Below are positions 12,240-22,200 of a DNA stretch of 64,000 nucleotides, piece by piece. The notes under the pieces were generated by a model, which was given only the letters and a program-made list of their open reading frames with translations, searched no databases and had not been told where the DNA came from. Position 1 is the first letter of the stretch. Every line of letters starts with the position of its first letter. A program made the position numbers and the translations under genes. The stretch is from Symbiodinium sp. CCMP2592 (Eukaryota; Sar; Dinophyceae; Suessiales; Symbiodiniaceae), in the NCBI GenBank assembly GCA_905221615.1, contig CAJNDT010005445.1, forward strand, positions 291,001-355,000. The letters run 5' to 3'.

Positions 12240-12452
12240 CTGAATCTAATGCCTGCCGCAATTCGAGCAGAGCAGTGAGGAAGAGACCACCGAGTCCCCC
12301 AGCAGGGCTATTTTGGGTTAGTCGGTTTAGGGTTTTGGGTTTTGGGTTAGTCTTGTGTAGTATGTACTAAAGCGTCCCTATATAGTTACACCTACGTGAA
12401 CTACATTGATCCCTAGGGAAACTAGAGCCCTCGGACTGCACAGCAATTTATG

Positions 12453-12554
12453 TGGGGTTTTCCGAATATTAGGGGACCCTAATATAGTACCTGAAGTAGT
12501 AGGATCCTTATTGTCAGAACCCCAAAATCAGGTACCCCTAACTTTCGGAAACTC
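12453..12554. repeat. MITE-like element, GGGAGTTTCCGAAA family, copy 3, split by the outer retrotransposon
   Basis: Matches the family to its last bases (...ctttcggaaactc) and then stops at the outer LTR. The missing tail (aactcccata) resumes at 53,062, after the other LTR. This dates the MITE before the retrotransposon. Confidence 0.65.
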
Positions 12555-12651
12555 TGTTTTTATTCTCTTTGTATGCTAGTCATCATGTCTTACCTACGCT
12601 ACCTCGTGGCTCAAGTACAAAAAGGATTCGTGCGTCCCGCTGTTAACAATA
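12555..12651 (+). repeat. 5' LTR of outer element
   Basis: Begins TGTTTTTATTCTC and ends ...CGCTGTTAACAATA. It is the same over its whole length as 52,965-53,061 by eye. At 94-97 bp it is very short for an LTR. A CA end would fall at 12,648, but the target duplication AACTC fits best if the repeat runs to 12,651. Confidence 0.8.
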
Positions 12652-12667
12652 GGTTATCAGCCGTAGC
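12652..12667 (+). promoter_or_regulatory. Possible primer-binding site of outer element
   Basis: GGTTATCAGCCGTAGC follows the LTR directly, where reverse transcription would be primed. It resembles the initiator-Met tRNA type site (TGGTATCAGAGC) only loosely. The call is based mainly on position. Confidence 0.3.
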
Positions 12668-12689
12668 TTGTATAGCTCTTCGTAGTGCA

Positions 12690-15600
12690 ATGGACACCAC
12701 AGCTCCCACAAATCCTGCAGGTGTGCCTATCTCCGAACTAGGTGATGACGATACGGAGTCCGCCCGCTCGAGATCGAATCTGGGCGCAGAGCTTCCGGTT
12801 GTCACCGCCCGGGAGGGTCGGGTAGCTCTCACTGAGCAGACGCTACGTTCGCATGTTGGGTCCCTTGGACCTCAACCAGCATACGTGCCATCACGAGCGT
12901 CGCTGACACATCAGCCCTCACCCACAGTCGTAGGCTATTCTCCGGTGCCTCCATCGCACACCTCCGTTCCAACTGTCGTGAATCAGTTGTATCAGCATCA
13001 GCAAAACGTTCTGATCAGTGCGGATCCTGCACTGATTATGGATACAGCAAATGCAAGACACGCTGAAGCCGTTCGCAACATCCAAAGCGAAAACAGGGAG
13101 CAAATTCTCGCTTTGGAAACAGGTGCCATGAGTCAAGTCGCTCAGCTGAGGCTTGAGCATGCACAGTTGCAGTCAAAAGCCAGAGCCTTTGAAGAACAGG
13201 CTAATCAAAACATCCATGCTGGTCGGCAGGCCGTAGCCCAGTACCAAATTGAGGCTGAAACAGCCGCTGCTGAAGCTGAGCAGCTAAGGCAGCGCCTCCT
13301 ATCCGCTGAACAGACAGCTGCGAATGTTGTCGCCCAGGTGGAAACCGAGGCTAATCGAAGGTTGCAGGCTAATCAAGCCGACGTGTCAGCTCGTGACAAC
13401 GAGCTCTCTCGCCTCAAAGGTGAGATGCAAGAGATGATGAGGATTCAAGCCCTCAACATGGAGATGCTGCAAAAGGACAATGCCGAGCTAAGAACACGCT
13501 TGGCGGAAGCCAAAGCTGACCCATTGGGCAATGAACCGGAACAGGCCGGGCCTCCTGGTCTAGGACCCTTTCCGATCCATACTCCTCCTGGCGAACCACT
13601 TGAAGCGCCTGAAAAGAGCGGTAAGAAGGAGAAAAAGAGCAAGAAATCCAAAAAGCACAAGAAAGATGAGTCGTCAGATTCATCGTCTTCTTCCATCGAC
13701 AACAAGATTCTTCTGAAGATGCTCAAGAAGATGGTGAAATCTAAGAAGTCTGATAAAGAGGATGATGATGAAGAAAAGAGTTCCTCGAGTACCAAACCCA
13801 AGGTTAAAGAGGCTGAGAAAGTCGTGTTTCCCAAGTTTCCCCAGCCTGAACAGTATAGAAACTGGCGCATAAGGGTCCGTGAAGCCATTGTCGCTGCATC
13901 GGATTCGCCTGACAAGGCGCATGCCTGGCTCAGTAAGGTCTGGGAGAAGGACGCCGACGAGAAAGAGCTTCGCGACCCGGAGGGGTTTAGCACCTTGGAT
14001 GCCAAGATCCTTTCTGGGCTCACCAATATCCTTGAGGGTGATTTCGCTAGGCAGACTGATACCTTCAAGGAGACCGAAGCTCACGCCGGAAGGCTGGTGA
14101 GAGGAAGACAGTTGCTGTGTCGTCTTCACAACCACTTTGCTACCAATGCACTCCATGGCTCTGTGTATGACATGGAGGACCTGATGAATTGCATCATGGT
14201 CAACGAAAACCTCACCACCTTCATTAGAAATTGGGATACGGTGCTATCAGGGATTCCCAATCCTCCAGACAACAGCGTGCTTGAACCCCTGTTCCATAGA
14301 CAGGTGAAGAAGTGCAAGGATATCGATCACGACATCCAGGTCTATGAACGCGCACTGGAAGGTAGCGAGCAAAGGTCCTATCAGTTCCTGTATAACGCGG
14401 TTGCTAATCATCTGAAACGCAAGCGATTGCAGAAGAACCGCGAGCGCATTGCTCGGCAAACGGGTGTACCTACTGCGCCTGCTGCCGCACCGGCCCCTAA
14501 GCGTATTCCCAAAGGGTATTGCGTTGATTGGGTCAAGACCGGAAGTTGCAAGAGAGACAATTGCCCGTACAAGCACCAACAACCTAGGGGGCGTTCTCAC
14601 ACTCCTGCCGGAGGTCGTACGCCTACTAGAACCCCTAGCCCGGGAGGGAAAGGTAAAGGCAAAAAGCAGGAATGCAAGTTCTTTAAGCAAGGAGTTTGCA
14701 ATCGTGGAGACAAGTGTAACTTCCTCCACAACGGCCAACCTGCTGCAGCCGCCCCGGGCAGCTCAGGTGCACGAGCGAGCAGCGGCGAGAAGAAGGAAAA
14801 GAAGCACAAGAAGAAAGAGAAGAAAAGTGGTAAGGGCCGCAAAGGCTCCAGATCTAGCTCCAAGAGCTCTTCAAAGAGCGGCAGCCGAAAATCAAGTAAG
14901 TCTAGCCAAGGCTCGAAGGGTTCGCGTGGCTCAGGTCGCAAGGGTGGTGCGCCCTCCGTTCCCGCTGCAGTTTGCTTATTGGGAGCAATGTTGGCTGGCT
15001 CAGCAGCCCAAGCCGATGCATTCACGTTCCGGAAGGATATGTTGAGCAATGTCGATGTTTGCACCCCGCACTATCATGTCGCACTGGCCGCAGTGTCATT
15101 CAATGACACTACTGAAAGTTTCACGTACCAAATTCCGAAAGGGAATGGCCTCTACCCCCTCGATGATCGCAATAAGCCAAGGGAGTATAGCCAAGTATAT
15201 CCCGCCAACAGCCATTGGAAAGCCGATCCTGATTCCGTGAAGGAAGCTCAGGTAACCGCTAAGATGTTGCAAGCTGTTGTCAGTGATGAGGTCAAGGGCT
15301 GTAGACCGCAGTGTAAGTTCAAGTGCAACACTGAGTTTGGATGCAAGCATTGCATTCCGATTGGTTTGAAGTTCAACTGTGCCGCACCCGCCAGCAGCAA
15401 ATCACCGTGTCTGTGCATTGAATGGATTGCTGACACTGGCAGTGCGCAAGATCTCATCGCCCAGCGGGAGCTTGGGCAGGCGAAGGCCTACGAGTCACCT
15501 GCGCCCATTCAAATGATGACTGCAAATGGGCCAAACTCCGCTTCAGAACAGTGTGATGTTTCTGTTGACTCCATTGGGATTGAGGTCAAACCATATGTTC

Positions 15601-16379
15601 TTCCTGATACCCCATCTGTCCTTTCAATAGGACAGCGATGCATGGAAGAGGGATTCGATTTCATCTGGAGGGCTAATTCACGACCGTACCTTAAGACTCC
15701 CGAAGGGAAGAAGGTCTATATGGACGTTAAAGATAACGTGCCGTACTTGAAGTCCTGGCATGAAAACATCAGCGTCCCTGCGCGTCGGGCCTCGTCCGGT
15801 CCTGGTAAGACGCAGATCATTGAAAGCCCCTCCGCGGCCGGAAGGCCAGCGCCGGAAGAATCATCCGAGGCTATCGCAAAGAAGCTTCGAGAGTCTGGCG
15901 ACTTCTCACATGCATCATGTTACTCCTTGTTAAACAAGGTAGCTTTCAAGGCCTCTAAGAAGCAGAGGTCTATCATCGCCAAGGACCCAAAGTCCTCTAA
16001 GAAGTCCGAGTATGTTGTGCTCGGAGCCTTCTCGCACGGCGGGATGCAAGGCATCACTAACCGCAGTCACCAAAATAAGGAGCTAATGAAGTTCCTCAAT
16101 GAGTATCTGAAACATCATGGTGCCAAGGGCCCCAGCTCTTCACTGTGCATTAATCACGGGTCCGGCGTCAAGGTGCGCAAAGATGCTCACAATCATCGTG
16201 AACACAAGAACAACACTATGTGTTTGGGTGACTTCGAGGGAGGCGAACTTTGGATTCATGATGAGGAAATCAGCAGGGAGAACAAAGATTATGCTTCCGT
16301 TCGCACGCCTGACGGCAGTAAGCTGAAAGGCAAAGTTCACAAGTCCAAGCATCGTATGATTCAATATGCTCGTTTGTAG
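12690..16379 (+). CDS. Outer element Gag-protease polyprotein with oxygenase-like tail
   Basis: The frame is open from inside the LTR (12,573). ATG 12,690 (MDTTAPTNP) is preferred because it lies after the LTR. Order: a coiled-coil, Ala/Glu-rich N-terminal part; a Lys/Ser-rich linker; a capsid-like copia Gag region (about 13,830-14,450); two CCCH zinc fingers (C-x8-C-x4-C-x3-H near 14,520 and C-x7-C-x5-C-x3-H near 14,672); a basic Ser/Lys/Gly tract; and an aspartic protease with WIADTGS at about 15,423. After a linker comes a domain (about 15,890-16,378) with GAFSHGGMQGITNRS, RKDAHN and GDFEGGELW. It resembles the 2-oxoglutarate/Fe(II) oxygenase-like domain better preserved at 63,600-64,000. 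Here the first metal-ligand His is Arg (RKD instead of HKD) and the domain stops before its last third, so it is broken. Normally integrase and reverse transcriptase would follow. Confidence 0.8.
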   Translation: MDTTAPTNPAGVPISELGDDDTESARSRSNLGAELPVVTAREGRVALTEQTLRSHVGSLGPQPAYVPSRASLTHQPSPTVVGYSPVPPSHTSVPTVVNQLYQHQQNVLISADPALIMDTANARHAEAVRNIQSENREQILALETGAMSQVAQLRLEHAQLQSKARAFEEQANQNIHAGRQAVAQYQIEAETAAAEAEQLRQRLLSAEQTAANVVAQVETEANRRLQANQADVSARDNELSRLKGEMQEMMRIQALNMEMLQKDNAELRTRLAEAKADPLGNEPEQAGPPGLGPFPIHTPPGEPLEAPEKSGKKEKKSKKSKKHKKDESSDSSSSSIDNKILLKMLKKMVKSKKSDKEDDDEEKSSSSTKPKVKEAEKVVFPKFPQPEQYRNWRIRVREAIVAASDSPDKAHAWLSKVWEKDADEKELRDPEGFSTLDAKILSGLTNILEGDFARQTDTFKETEAHAGRLVRGRQLLCRLHNHFATNALHGSVYDMEDLMNCIMVNENLTTFIRNWDTVLSGIPNPPDNSVLEPLFHRQVKKCKDIDHDIQVYERALEGSEQRSYQFLYNAVANHLKRKRLQKNRERIARQTGVPTAPAAAPAPKRIPKGYCVDWVKTGSCKRDNCPYKHQQPRGRSHTPAGGRTPTRTPSPGGKGKGKKQECKFFKQGVCNRGDKCNFLHNGQPAAAAPGSSGARASSGEKKEKKHKKKEKKSGKGRKGSRSSSKSSSKSGSRKSSKSSQGSKGSRGSGRKGGAPSVPAAVCLLGAMLAGSAAQADAFTFRKDMLSNVDVCTPHYHVALAAVSFNDTTESFTYQIPKGNGLYPLDDRNKPREYSQVYPANSHWKADPDSVKEAQVTAKMLQAVVSDEVKGCRPQCKFKCNTEFGCKHCIPIGLKFNCAAPASSKSPCLCIEWIADTGSAQDLIAQRELGQAKAYESPAPIQMMTANGPNSASEQCDVSVDSIGIEVKPYVLPDTPSVLSIGQRCMEEGFDFIWRANSRPYLKTPEGKKVYMDVKDNVPYLKSWHENISVPARRASSGPGKTQIIESPSAAGRPAPEESSEAIAKKLRESGDFSHASCYSLLNKVAFKASKKQRSIIAKDPKSSKKSEYVVLGAFSHGGMQGITNRSHQNKELMKFLNEYLKHHGAKGPSSSLCINHGSGVKVRKDAHNHREHKNNTMCLGDFEGGELWIHDEEISRENKDYASVRTPDGSKLKGKVHKSKHRMIQYARL

Positions 16380-16560
16380 GGTTGGATCCGCGGGGGCTGG
16401 ATCAGTGGGCTTGGCAAAAACCAAAGTTATCAAAATCAGAAGTCAACCTGAACAAAGACTTATTGGATACGTTACGACACGGTAGGTTTGTCCAGAATTA
16501 ATGTAACTGGAGATTTGCAGACACTGAAAATTGTTGAGAAAACCATGAAAAAATGTAGTA

Positions 16561-16899
16561 TTATTTCTGTCCAAGCCGGTGTGTGAACAGAGCAACCGGA
16601 AGCTGTGCCATTCCAGTGACTCCTTGCACCGACATTGGCACGTCGGGCAAGGTCACACTAGATGGCTGGCCTTTGTGTCCCCAAGCAAGGAAACTTGATG
16701 GCTCTTCGGGTGAGAGCCCGGCAACACCAACAGGTTTTCGCAAGGCTGAGGACGTCTGTGCAAGAGCCGGCAGAAGCTGCAAAGGTGTGACTCCCAAATT
16801 GTCAACAAGAAATTGTTCCTCAAGTGTGTTCACTTGTGCCATGCCACTGACCCCTTGCACCGACATGGGCACATCGGGCAAGGTCACAGTGGATGGCAT
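16561..16899 (-). CDS. Small Pro/Ser-rich ORF with internal repeat
   Basis: 112 codons. It contains two copies of a block of about 20 residues with core VTLPDVPMSVQGV.GMAQ (coding 16,836-16,898 and 16,602-16,665), separated by about 55 residues. A related block (GTLPDPISGPRDSGMAQ) lies in the last exon of the large gene at 19,266-24,415. It may be a detached exon, a pseudogene piece or a small gene. No known domain is recognised. Confidence 0.4.
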   Translation of the reverse strand: MPSTVTLPDVPMSVQGVSGMAQVNTLEEQFLVDNLGVTPLQLLPALAQTSSALRKPVGVAGLSPEEPSSFLAWGHKGQPSSVTLPDVPMSVQGVTGMAQLPVALFTHRLGQK

Positions 16900-17363
16900 C
16901 TATTGTTTCCTCACACTGCTCAGAACAACCTGTCAACTTAAACAGGTTGCTGCAAGGTTGAGGAAATCTTGAGTCAGCATGGCATTGGTTGATTCGAATT
17001 GAGGAAATCTTGAGGAATCCTCCTCAAGTGGGGCAAAGAAGGCAAGAACGACGTCCAAGGCCCTGATTTGCCGGCGCATACTCATTCACTGAAAGAGCCA
17101 TATCAATTCTGTTCCTCCAAGTGTGTTCACTGAGACAGCCACATCGACATAAGGCTGCAAGCAAATCAGACTTGTGTCTCAATTGTTATGCAACCTTCTC
17201 ATCAGTCATCGCACTGTTTTACCTGTGTTGCTGCATGGCCTGCTGTTGCTGTTGTGTCACAGCATTCACACCCCAAAAACCAGTCACAGCAGATTGGCTT
17301 GAATAATAAAAAGCATGCAGCTCAGTAAGCTATGAAACGTATTTTGGCTGACGAAGCGGATCG

Positions 17364-18721
17364 TCACAATAGATTCCGGACAATCTGCGCAACTGCTTCC
17401 CCGAACATCGAAGTGTATTCCCCACTAGCCTGTACATCTGCTGGCACACCGGTGAAACGGCCGTCTTCGCCTCGGTTTACCAGACCAATGAAAGCATTAT
17501 GATCTGGTTTGGGCCTGGCCAGGTTCTCAAAATGAAACCCAGGCAAATGCCACAGTTGCAAGGGCTTCACTGACTTTCCGTTAAAGGCACCCATGTAGGT
17601 GCAAGTCTTTTCGAAGCCACAAAAGGATAGAACTGTTTTGACACACTCGAGGTGCGGCATACAGGAGCTGAGGGGCTGTTCCACCACAGGGCAGCACTCA
17701 CATGCCCATCCCAGGAAAATCCCAAGTGAGCAAACAAGGGCCTGACAATTTCCCTGCAATACAAAGTCCCGCTCAGTCCATGCGCCTTCCCAGCCGTTGC
17801 TTTCAGCACGTTGGGAACGAAATGAGCACATAATGACAAAAGAAGAGCACGGAGTGCCCCACCAATGCAAAGCCTTCTTCTCACACGCTGTGGCTGCATC
17901 CAGAAACAAACGCAACCCTTTCGCTAGCAACATGTTGTGTTCGTCATTGTAGAGTATGTCAAAGCTGCACCCACGGAGACCGGATTCGATCAATTTCTTC
18001 GAAAGTTTGGCGCTCCCTGCATAGTATTCAATGTATTGCAGCAACCCCGCACATTGATGGGGTCCCACATCGATTGAAGCTGCTTCAATCTTGGCTCTGT
18101 TGTCATAGCTACGGCTAATGATGCACATCAGCTGACACTCGATGGTTCGGTTCTTCAATGCGGGATAAGCCAATCCAATCAGCCCATGCCATTTCATGGC
18201 CACTCTGCCCACATTGAAGTCCTGGTCGTAGCGCAAGAAATTTTGCACCAAAATCCTTGCAACCATGAGCCTGTGACACCAAGGCTCTGTGGACCTGGCC
18301 AGCAAGATCAATTGAGGATGATGATAAGTTTATGTAGTATTACATTAATTAATGAAAAATTCAAATTATAACAAAATCTGTGACCCATAACACTTTGAAC
18401 AGACTCCGGCCTTGGGGAGAAAGACAAGGAAGCAAACGGAAGGAAATGCGAACATTGCAATCGCGATGTTTGCTCGAAGACGTCCTCTACCCAAGTGTCA
18501 AACCGATCATCAATTTCATCAGTTCCTGTAACTGTATCGGTAAAATTCAAGGCAGGAAGAGTACACGGGCGCTCCACTGATCTACCTCCCAACTCAAATG
18601 ACTCTGCAGCATTCTTTTTCCTTTTGCATTTCTTGCGTGCTGGCTTCACAGGCCCAGCACTACCACTGAAGACCAGCGATGATCCCAGCACATGCTGGCA
18701 CGGCCACTGGAAATTGGACAT
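17364..18721 (-). CDS. C5-cytosine-methyltransferase-like protein (two exons inferred)
   Basis: The main exon (about 18,300-17,364) encodes a Rossmann-type methyltransferase pattern. YIEYYAGSAKLSKKLIESG and FDILYND resemble SAM-binding motifs I-II. WGTPCSSFV resembles the catalytic Pro-Cys motif IV. VVEQPLSSCM sits where motif VI (ENV) would be, and GEAVAQIV near the C-terminus resembles motif X. An upstream exon (from ATG 18,721, MSNFQWPCQH) has a Lys/Arg nuclear-targeting-like stretch (KPARKKCKRKK). An intron ending TTGCTGGCCAG near 18,300 probably joins them. A spliced-leader-like word lies about 75 bp upstream. The target could be DNA or RNA, and activity is uncertain because several motifs depart from consensus. 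Confidence 0.5.
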
Positions 18722-18792
18722 GTTGGTGATTCACTGACATCAATACATTGATTTGTTGTCCCACATAACTTTAAACCATACCTCTGGTCCAA

Positions 18793-18808
18793 CTTGAGCA
18801 ACAAATGG
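18793..18808 (-). promoter_or_regulatory. Spliced-leader-relic-like word upstream of methyltransferase-like gene
   Basis: On the minus strand it reads CCATTTGTTGCTCAAG, against the spliced-leader tail CCATTTTGGCTCAAG: GCTCAAG is exact and CCATTT is exact, with one extra base between. It lies about 75 bp before ATG 18,721. Confidence 0.45.
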
Positions 18809-19265
18809 ATTCAATGCTTGCCTGGCATATCAAGCACATTCCACAAACTAACAGGACACAATGTCAGGAAGGCTTGTTTTTGCTGATCGCTTTCTCCCCG
18901 AGCAATCTGCAGCATAACTATGGTGAGACTTCATGATTCATGTCATGTCATCTTCAATTGCACACTTCAGGCATTCAGCAACTGTAATTGCAACGTAACT
19001 GTAAAGACTCAATCACAGAATGAACAGCAACTGCGCACAAGCTGAAGCCAAAATTGTGAATCGAACATGTTGCCGCTATGACAGCAGGAGCAGATTCACA
19101 CACATTGGACTCGGCTGGATGAACTCACTCCCTGTGACTTCTTGAATCGACCGAAGACTTGAAGCTAAGAACACGATACTTGCATACATGACATTGACAG
19201 AAATCTGCAACCTGCTGACATGTTTTCCCCTGTGATGTGTTTATCACCAAAAAAAACTGAAGAGG
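18809..19265. other. Intergenic, nothing recognised
   Basis: AT-richer spacer between the spliced-leader-like word of the methyltransferase-like gene and the stop codon of the large upstream gene. No ORF or repeat is supported. Confidence 0.4.
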
Positions 19266-22200
19266 CTACTTGGCATACTTTGTGGGCGGAGGCATTGCGT
19301 CGATAATCGGGGCAAGGCGTTCCAGGACAGCCTCAGGGATAGTGCCAGGCTGACAATGAGGCGGCAGTTGCCTTTCAGGTTTGGCCTTCTCCCACTCTGT
19401 CCACGCCCAGCGATGCACTTGAGCCAGTGCTTGCTTCCAGTCTGATCTGTCGTTAGCAAAGCTTTTGCTGCAAGACTTTTTCCCCTCACTTGACACATAC
19501 TGTTTTGTCATGATCTCGGCTTTGAAGCGATGATCGTTGAAGCTGAGACGCAACTTGAAGTCTTCGGGTGGATCCAACTCCGACAGGAAGTCGGGAGTGT
19601 TATTCAAGTGTGGACCATGCTCGCGCGGAGCACGTTGCGATGCCTGGCCACGATGTGCAGCATCATCAAGGACCTGCTCAGGGGCTGATCCGCTCGAGGA
19701 CGAGGCCTGTGCCATTCCACTGTCCCTTGGCCCGGATATTGGATCCGGCAAGGTCCCATTGGATGGCTGTGCTTGCACTTTTGTTTCCTCGTGTGCGACC
19801 CCGGCACCACCAAGCACAGAGTGTGGACGGGAAGCATCGACACAGGGCTCCTCCGCCGGGGGGGCGGGCTCTCCTTCACCAGTGTGTGGACTGGGAGGAT
19901 GGGCGCAAGGCTCCGGTGAGGGGGCGGGCTCTCTTGGACTGGGAGCATGGACACAAGGCTCTGCCGGCAATGAATCAGGAGTTGTTCGATCGTCCATGAC
20001 ATTCATGTCCAACAGCTGGCTTTCCAACTCCTCTTTGAGTTCAGAGATATCTGGATCTTCTTCCACTGCTGGTCCGGGCATTTGTTCGAGCACCTGCTCC
20101 TTGCGTTTTCGTGACGCTGCTTGCCTGCGAGCCAGCCCTTGCAAGCCCAAAGCTGTGCCTCTTCCAAACCCATTGCCTTTTCCACGGCCTTTGCCTTTTC
20201 CTTTGCCCTTGCCTTTGCATTTTGCTTTGGCACACGGTTTTGACTTTGCTTTGGCTTTTGCCACAGCTCTCCTCGCTCTTTTGGCCTGCAATCGAATCAC
20301 AATTGAGTCACAATTGAGTCACATTTGAATCACAACAATTGAGTCTAAGCCTAGCTCAGAAACTCACTGGAAGGTCTTGCCAGGGTGCCTTTTGTTCTGC
20401 AACCTTCTCATCCCACATGTTTTGCCAACGTTGTTGCTCGGCCTGCTGTTCCTGTCGCATCAGGGCTTTCTCCAAGTCCTGGAAATCCTGTTTATCTGAG
20501 GGCTCCATGTTGTCCAACAATGCTGATAGAAAACCATCAGGCATATCTGCATCAGGAGCCTTCTGAGTGTCTGACTCTGCAGCTTCACGGCAAGCTTCTG
20601 CAAACTCTTCTCCGAAACACTCCTGACACTGTTTCAACAACTCCTTCTTGGAATTCTTGTGGGGTTGTGTCACATTCAAGTAGTCCGCCATCAATGTCAA
20701 CTCCGCAAAGGTCCTTTTGTGCCCGGAGCGCAAAGTGTTTTGCACAAGTGGTTCCCAACCACACGTGGCTTTGAAATAGAGTCCTGCCTGTGTTGACAAT
20801 TTCGGAGTGGCTTCACATGCTTCCCATTCCTCAGGGTTGTGAAGGAACTGCCATGAGCAACCGGCCTCCACTTGCAACTGCCAGCCCGAGCACCTGCCGC
20901 CCTCATGAACTTCGGACAACCGCCATGCCAACACTGCCCATTTGAAGGATCCCAGAACAATGTAGGTCTCTTCCACATTGCGCAAAGTAATGATTTGCCC
21001 AAACTGGGCAAACACAGCCCACAAGCCGTCCTCAGGAACATGTTGTTCTTAGAACAGAGCTATTCAATCACAGACCGCTACTTTGCTGATTCACCCCAGG
21101 CCTTCAATTTCACGTTCTGCGTGCTCAAGTTGTTCTGCGAATAGTAGCGCAGGAAGGACCATGATGCTGCAGAAACAATCAATTGTTGTTCAGAAATGGT
21201 GTCCCACGTTTTGGTTGCTAGGACTTTCGACATTTCCTTGGGGAGCTTGTGATGTGCGGCAACAAATTCTGGATTGGCTCTGAAATCATCCTTGGCCTTG
21301 TGCCAGTACCTCAGGAACTTCTCTCTGCTCAACTTGGCAGGGTGAGCCATGCCCCGACACTCCAATATGTCGGAGTTGGTCAGCAGCTGCTGGATACATG
21401 TCCCCGTGAGTTTTTGGTGTGCTTTCGGACCTGTGGCTGTTCGTAAGAGTTGGTGACAATCCTCGACGATCTTGCTGTCCGGAAATGTGGCTGTGAGAAA
21501 GCGCAACAAATCTAGTCCTGCTTGGTAATTCAAACGCCAGCCAACTGACTGAAACTGAAGGGCAGTGTAGCGCATGCAAGGATCAAAAGTCAACCTGAGA
21601 TCTGCACTCAGCATGCGAGCCTTAGGCGCGCCACTGCATTCCAGGCTTTGCAAGCAAAGCCAATCTGTCTTCATCAGTTTCATGGCATTGATGGCATGGG
21701 GAGAAGGACCACTCAGCACTTGGGTGTAACACTCCGGAGGGGAGCCATACTTGGAAAATGTTGCACACCGATTCGCCAGCATCTCCAAGCCATAATCCAT
21801 GACTTTCGTTATGAATGTTTCAGACTCCTGGACCCAAAACAGCAAATCATCCCAAGTCTCTTCGGAAACCATGATTGCCGCAATTCCTCTCAAACTCCAG
21901 TGCTGGTTCCAGCTAGTGCTCATGACCTGTGTCTCGGTCAAAGCGTCCTCGACAGTTTTGATCTCGTGGAGTTGTGCACTGTAGTAGTCCCAGCAAGGCT
22001 CCTGCAGCCGTGCAATAATGTGTGCGTTCTCCCAAGTCACCCATGAATGGCCCAGATAGGCCAGTTTCAGTCCTTTAGCTTCTTTGAAACACAATTGAGG
22101 TTGGTTGATGTCATCCGGACCTTGCTCGGAACGAAGGTACCACTCCAAAACCATTCGGGAGGCCGTAAACTCGGACAGATTTTCCGCAGCAGCCTCATTC

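Noticed and set aside
12600-12625. Spliced-leader relic in the outer LTR (TGGCTCAAG at about 12,608)
   Set aside because: Only nine bases match and the upstream bases do not align. Not counted as evidence, though noted given the minus-strand relics.
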